Assembly (NCBI GenBank): GCA_944800085.1
Contig: CALYLO010000001.1
Span: forward strand, 1,663,266-1,727,265
Source of the DNA: Paenibacillus melissococcoides
Lineage (GTDB): Bacteria; Bacillota; Bacilli; Paenibacillales; Paenibacillaceae
Length of the DNA: 64,000 bases
Direction of reading: 5' to 3'
The notes beneath the pieces were generated by a model. It was not told where the DNA came from. It saw only the letters and a list, made by a program, of their open reading frames with translations, and did not search any database. Position numbers and translations under genes: made by a program. This document shows positions 63,986 through 64,000 of the stretch, piece after piece (position 1 is the first letter of the stretch; the number at the start of each line of letters is the position of its first letter).

Positions 63986-64000
63986 GATTTAATTAAGAAC

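Overview
The window looks like chromosome from a spore-forming, moderately GC-rich member of the Paenibacillaceae (Bacillales). The evidence is an SspH-type small acid-soluble spore protein, a glutamine T-box leader, a glycine riboswitch, a KhtT/KhtU pair, a YerC homologue, strong Gram-positive ribosome binding sites, and secreted cohesin/dockerin and AA10 proteins. No rRNA or tRNA gene was seen. The species is an inference; no search was run.

Layout. 1-1.4 kb: two glycosyltransferases and two small DUF2642-like genes (minus strand). 1.6-4.6 kb: sulfate ABC transporter (binding protein and two permeases, no ATPase). 5.1-8.0 kb: a nucleotidyltransferase remnant, then a secreted DUF4855-cohesin-dockerin gene broken by one frameshift. 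8.2 kb: yerC. 8.7-16.7 kb: an intact eight-gene plus-strand operon that should convert tyrosine to acetyl-CoA (aminotransferase, HPPD, homogentisate dioxygenase, FAH-family hydrolase, ScoAB, thiolase), with a flavin-reductase-like protein and no recognisable maleylacetoacetate isomerase. 16.8-24.4 kb: a luciferase-like oxidoreductase, a broken thiolase copy, an AT-rich island with a GntR regulator, its probable operators and an esterase, a phosphodiesterase-like protein, decayed LysR and SDR genes, and a nitronate monooxygenase-like gene. 24.5-33.7 kb: two IS4-family elements, each lodged in a copy of the same intergenic repeat family, flanking an AA10 chitin-active oxygenase, an aldehyde dehydrogenase with a substituted catalytic Glu, and a riboswitch-controlled AGCS symporter. 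33.7-45.2 kb: carbohydrate region with an AraC-GH39 fusion (two frameshifts), a cre-controlled MFS/GH3/GH3 operon, and a sugar ABC operon damaged by a frameshift and a deletion. 45.3-47.4 kb: a VOC gene with a stop codon, an IS5/IS427-type element, and resolvase and SulP remnants. 47.4-52.5 kb: double-MerR regulator, GNAT, cation efflux protein, KhtTU and sspH. 52.5-56.7 kb: RtcB remnant, T-box with an internally deleted glutaminyl-tRNA synthetase, a FusB-like protein and speD. 56.7-62 kb: a two-gene, FNR-boxed system related to 2-hydroxyacyl-CoA dehydratase and its activase. 62.2-64 kb: a two-component pair whose response regulator has a one-base deletion.

Two themes stand out. First, intact metabolic modules have readable control signals: glycine riboswitch, T-box, FNR box, cre, GntR operators, and a paired palindrome upstream of the sugar transporter. 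Second, there are many broken genes. Some carry single-base shifts, which could be sequencing error. Others have internal deletions, nonsense codons or IS insertions, which look like real genome decay. No wholly new system can be claimed from sequence alone. The best candidates for follow-up are the FNR-linked dehydratase/activase pair, the glutathione-free tyrosine operon with its extra flavin-binding protein, and the IS4 elements that appear to home to an intergenic repeat.
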